Shown piece after piece: positions 62,094 to 64,000 of a stretch of 64,000 bases of DNA. Within the stretch, counting starts at the first letter, position 1, and each line of letters starts with the position of its first letter. Below the pieces are notes generated by a model, which was given only the letters and a program-made list of their open reading frames with translations, was not told the DNA's origin and made no database searches. The translations under genes and the position numbers were made by a program. The stretch covers positions 186,001 through 250,000 of the forward strand of contig NZ_JNJB01000001.1 in assembly GCF_000701505.1 (NCBI RefSeq). The letters run 5' to 3'. Source of the stretch: Dyadobacter crusticola DSM 16708. Its GTDB lineage: Bacteria; Bacteroidota; Bacteroidia; Cytophagales; Spirosomataceae.

Positions 62094-64000
62094 TTAAACT
62101 TGAAGTTTACATTCACACCATAATTGCGCGTTGCAGGTAAACTGGTTCCTTCGATACCCGCGTATCTCAGGTTGGCACCGAAAGTAGCTTCCGGATCAAT
62201 ATTCTTGGTTTCTCTTGTGAAGTACAACAAATTACGTCCCACCAGAGAAATGTTCACAGCACGGATCAAAGGCCATTTTTCTACCATCTTGGCTGGCAGG
62301 TTGTAGCCTAATGTAAGCTGGCGAAGTTTGATAAAGTCGCCGTCCACGACACTGATTCCCGTGACATTATTTGCCAGAGCTGTATAGTAAGCTCTCGCGG
62401 ATGCAGTTACCGTGTTAGGAGCTCCCGATTCGGTAACGCCCGTAGTTACACCGGTTTCGCGGCCCACCAATGTCGCTTTGTTCAAACCGTTTCTGTAAGT
62501 GTAGTTCTCGGTTGCAGAAAGGATCTTGTTACCGTAGTTGTAATCAACCAGAACACCAAAGTTGAAATCGCCCAATCTGATGTCGTTATTTAGTCCGCCA
62601 TACAATGTAGGCAATACCGATCCGAAGCTGGTCAGTTTGTCATCGCGAACAGGTAAACCGGAAGCATCTACAATGATCTGCCCATTTGCGTGATACTTGT
62701 AATCGTACGCCCGAATCTGAGGGCCAGCCTCTCCCACTACGAACGCCGTTACCGCATTACCCAATGTGGCACGGTTAGAACCCAGGTTAATGTCAAGGTT
62801 ATCCTGATCTGTGCTCAGGATCTTGTTTCTAACTGATGTCAGGTTGAAAGATACATTCCAGTCAAATTTCGAAGTTCTTACCGGTGAGCCTGTCACCATT
62901 ACTTCCAAACCTCTGTTTTGAACTGAACCAGACCCTACCACACCTCTTACGTAACCTGTTGCACTGCTGTATGTGGCAGGCATGATTTCATTTTTCGTTT
63001 TCTGATTGTAGTAAGAAACATCCAGTCCAAGACGGCTTCCAAAAAATTTCAACTCAAATCCAACTTCAACCTCACTTTTCGTAAATGGTTTCAGGAACAA
63101 GTTTGGAAGCTCATCGCTGAAATTACCTGTCGGAACGCCGTTAAAGGAGTTGCCTACACCATAATAGATAGCAGTTCCATAAGGCGTCGCGGGCTCTCCG
63201 CTCGTACGGGCGTAAGAAGCACGAACCTTACCGAAGCTAAGTGTAGATGAGTTCAAAAGATCTGTAAAGATGAACGAACCTGTTACAGAAGGTGTAAAAA
63301 TGCTTCTTGCACTGTTTGGCAGCGTAGAATATGAATCATAACGGCCGGTTGTGGTCAAATTCAGGATTCCCTTGTATCCGAGATCAACACTGTAGTAGGC
63401 TGACTGCACTTCACTATTCTGCACTTCGTAGTTCCTGTTGAAATTCACCACGTTATTCCAGCTGTACAAATAAGGAAGCACAAAAGGACTACCACCGATC
63501 TGCACTTTTTCATACTGGTTTTTACGAAGGTTTGCACCGAGGATCGCGTCCACCGTGAAATCTTCGCCGATGCTTTTTGTAACACCCAACAGACCATCTA
63601 CATTGATTTCTGTACGCTGTGCATTGGAAAGTTCATCCAGCGCGCCTCTACCATTCTGAGAAAAACCTGTTCCCCAAGGAGTTACTTTAAAAATACGGTC
63701 ATTCGCATTGTCATAACCAACTCTTGCCTGTGCATAGATCCAGTCAGCGAACTGATATTTCACCGCAACAGCAGAAATCAAACGTTTCCTTTTTACGTCA
63801 TTAACAAACTGGTTAACAACGAAGTACGGGTTTGTAACATATTCGTCATCACTGAAAACGATTTCTTTTCCTGTTTCAGGATTGAAGCCCGGCGCGAGAA
63901 TGCGCTGATCGATGTTTGGTGCAAGGAAAATACCGTTGTTGGCATTCATCGGACCATCGCTCAAAACAGGCTTACCTTTTATTTTTTCGTCAATGTAATT
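62090..64000 (-). CDS. SusC/RagA TonB-dependent outer-membrane transporter, 5' end beyond the window
   Basis: The C-terminal 636 residues of a SusC-family TonB-linked barrel, the frame being open to the window edge with no start codon in sight. The visible strands include LNLTTTGRYDSYSTLPNSARSIF, KVRASYARTSGEPATPYG, KPFTKSEVEVGFELKFF and a terminal NYGVNVNFKFK, typical of the family. The plug domain and TonB box must lie further upstream outside the window. It is coupled to susD (4-base overlap), so the two proteins are made together. Confidence 0.93.
   Translation of the reverse strand, partial: NYIDEKIKGKPVLSDGPMNANNGIFLAPNIDQRILAPGFNPETGKEIVFSDDEYVTNPYFVVNQFVNDVKRKRLISAVAVKYQFADWIYAQARVGYDNANDRIFKVTPWGTGFSQNGRGALDELSNAQRTEINVDGLLGVTKSIGEDFTVDAILGANLRKNQYEKVQIGGSPFVLPYLYSWNNVVNFNRNYEVQNSEVQSAYYSVDLGYKGILNLTTTGRYDSYSTLPNSARSIFTPSVTGSFIFTDLLNSSTLSFGKVRASYARTSGEPATPYGTAIYYGVGNSFNGVPTGNFSDELPNLFLKPFTKSEVEVGFELKFFGSRLGLDVSYYNQKTKNEIMPATYSSATGYVRGVVGSGSVQNRGLEVMVTGSPVRTSKFDWNVSFNLTSVRNKILSTDQDNLDINLGSNRATLGNAVTAFVVGEAGPQIRAYDYKYHANGQIIVDASGLPVRDDKLTSFGSVLPTLYGGLNNDIRLGDFNFGVLVDYNYGNKILSATENYTYRNGLNKATLVGRETGVTTGVTESGAPNTVTASARAYYTALANNVTGISVVDGDFIKLRQLTLGYNLPAKMVEKWPLIRAVNISLVGRNLLYFTRETKNIDPEATFGANLRYAGIEGTSLPATRNYGVNVNFKFK

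Overview
The window looks like a chromosomal segment of a Bacteroidota bacterium of the order Cytophagales, most likely Dyadobacter or a close relative. This is inference from gene content, with no marker comparison. The grounds are a SusC/SusD pair, a PorW/SprE-like type IX secretion lipoprotein, a secreted subtilase with a type IX C-terminal sorting domain, a fused MurF-alanine racemase, DUF4105, DUF2911 and PVC-type heme proteins, and promoter-like boxes of the Bacteroidota form (TTTG, 19 bases, TAnnTTTG). No tRNA, rRNA, insertion sequence, integrase, phage gene or CRISPR array was seen.

Layout. 1-3.6 kb (minus): a truncated class A penicillin-binding protein and the PorW-like lipoprotein. 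3.7-7.0 kb (plus): AtpZ, a small membrane protein, and ATP synthase subunits a, c, b and delta, with a hairpin-plus-T-run between the c and b genes and a strong terminator after delta. Alpha and gamma are not next to them. 7.0-18.4 kb (minus): a TIM-barrel isomerase, a secreted esterase, ClpC, a WbqC-like protein, a Sua5/YrdC protein, a GT2 glycosyltransferase, a YihY protein, an acyl-CoA thioesterase, MltG and a malate/lactate-type dehydrogenase. 18.6-25.2 kb (plus): DUF502, an exported protein, AroA, an FMN glutamate-synthase-like protein, a lipoprotein and the type IX subtilase. 25.2-32.9 kb: Nudix, DUF2911, TRIC channel, thymidylate synthase, OsmC, then a plus-strand run of pterin dehydratase, RsmI, DUF4105, inositol monophosphatase and a YfiT/DinB protein. 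33-47.6 kb: acetyl-CoA synthetase, a THUMP-like methyltransferase, an ArsC/Spx-like protein, a dicarboxylate symporter, a universal stress protein, CorA, MurF-Alr, polyphosphate kinase and GyrB. 47.8-64 kb (minus): a GT-C-like membrane protein, a 59-bp perfect palindrome, a PVC-type heme protein with a degenerate SGNH domain, a ThuA protein, an AT-rich pair of small unknown genes, an outer-membrane-like protein, a vanadium-haloperoxidase-like enzyme, a large FG-GAP/ASPIC-UnbV protein, SusD, and SusC running off the edge.

How the genes work together. Most of 1-47 kb is housekeeping: envelope synthesis, energy, protein quality control, nucleotide and aromatic biosynthesis, and replication. The last 16 kb is accessory and envelope-directed. 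SusC/SusD imports an unknown ligand. Downstream, a secreted calcium-loop beta-propeller protein is translationally coupled to a secreted vanadate-dependent PAP2-fold enzyme. This run is the best candidate for an uncharacterised system.

The other items most worth checking are the 59-bp palindrome, the inverted heptanucleotide arrays around 32.1-32.3 kb (a related array lies at 17.3 kb), the hairpin between atpE and atpF, and the AT-rich pair at 54.0-54.9 kb whose products resemble a SecD P1-head domain and an Imm58-type immunity protein. All family assignments are from motif recognition by eye, with no database search.
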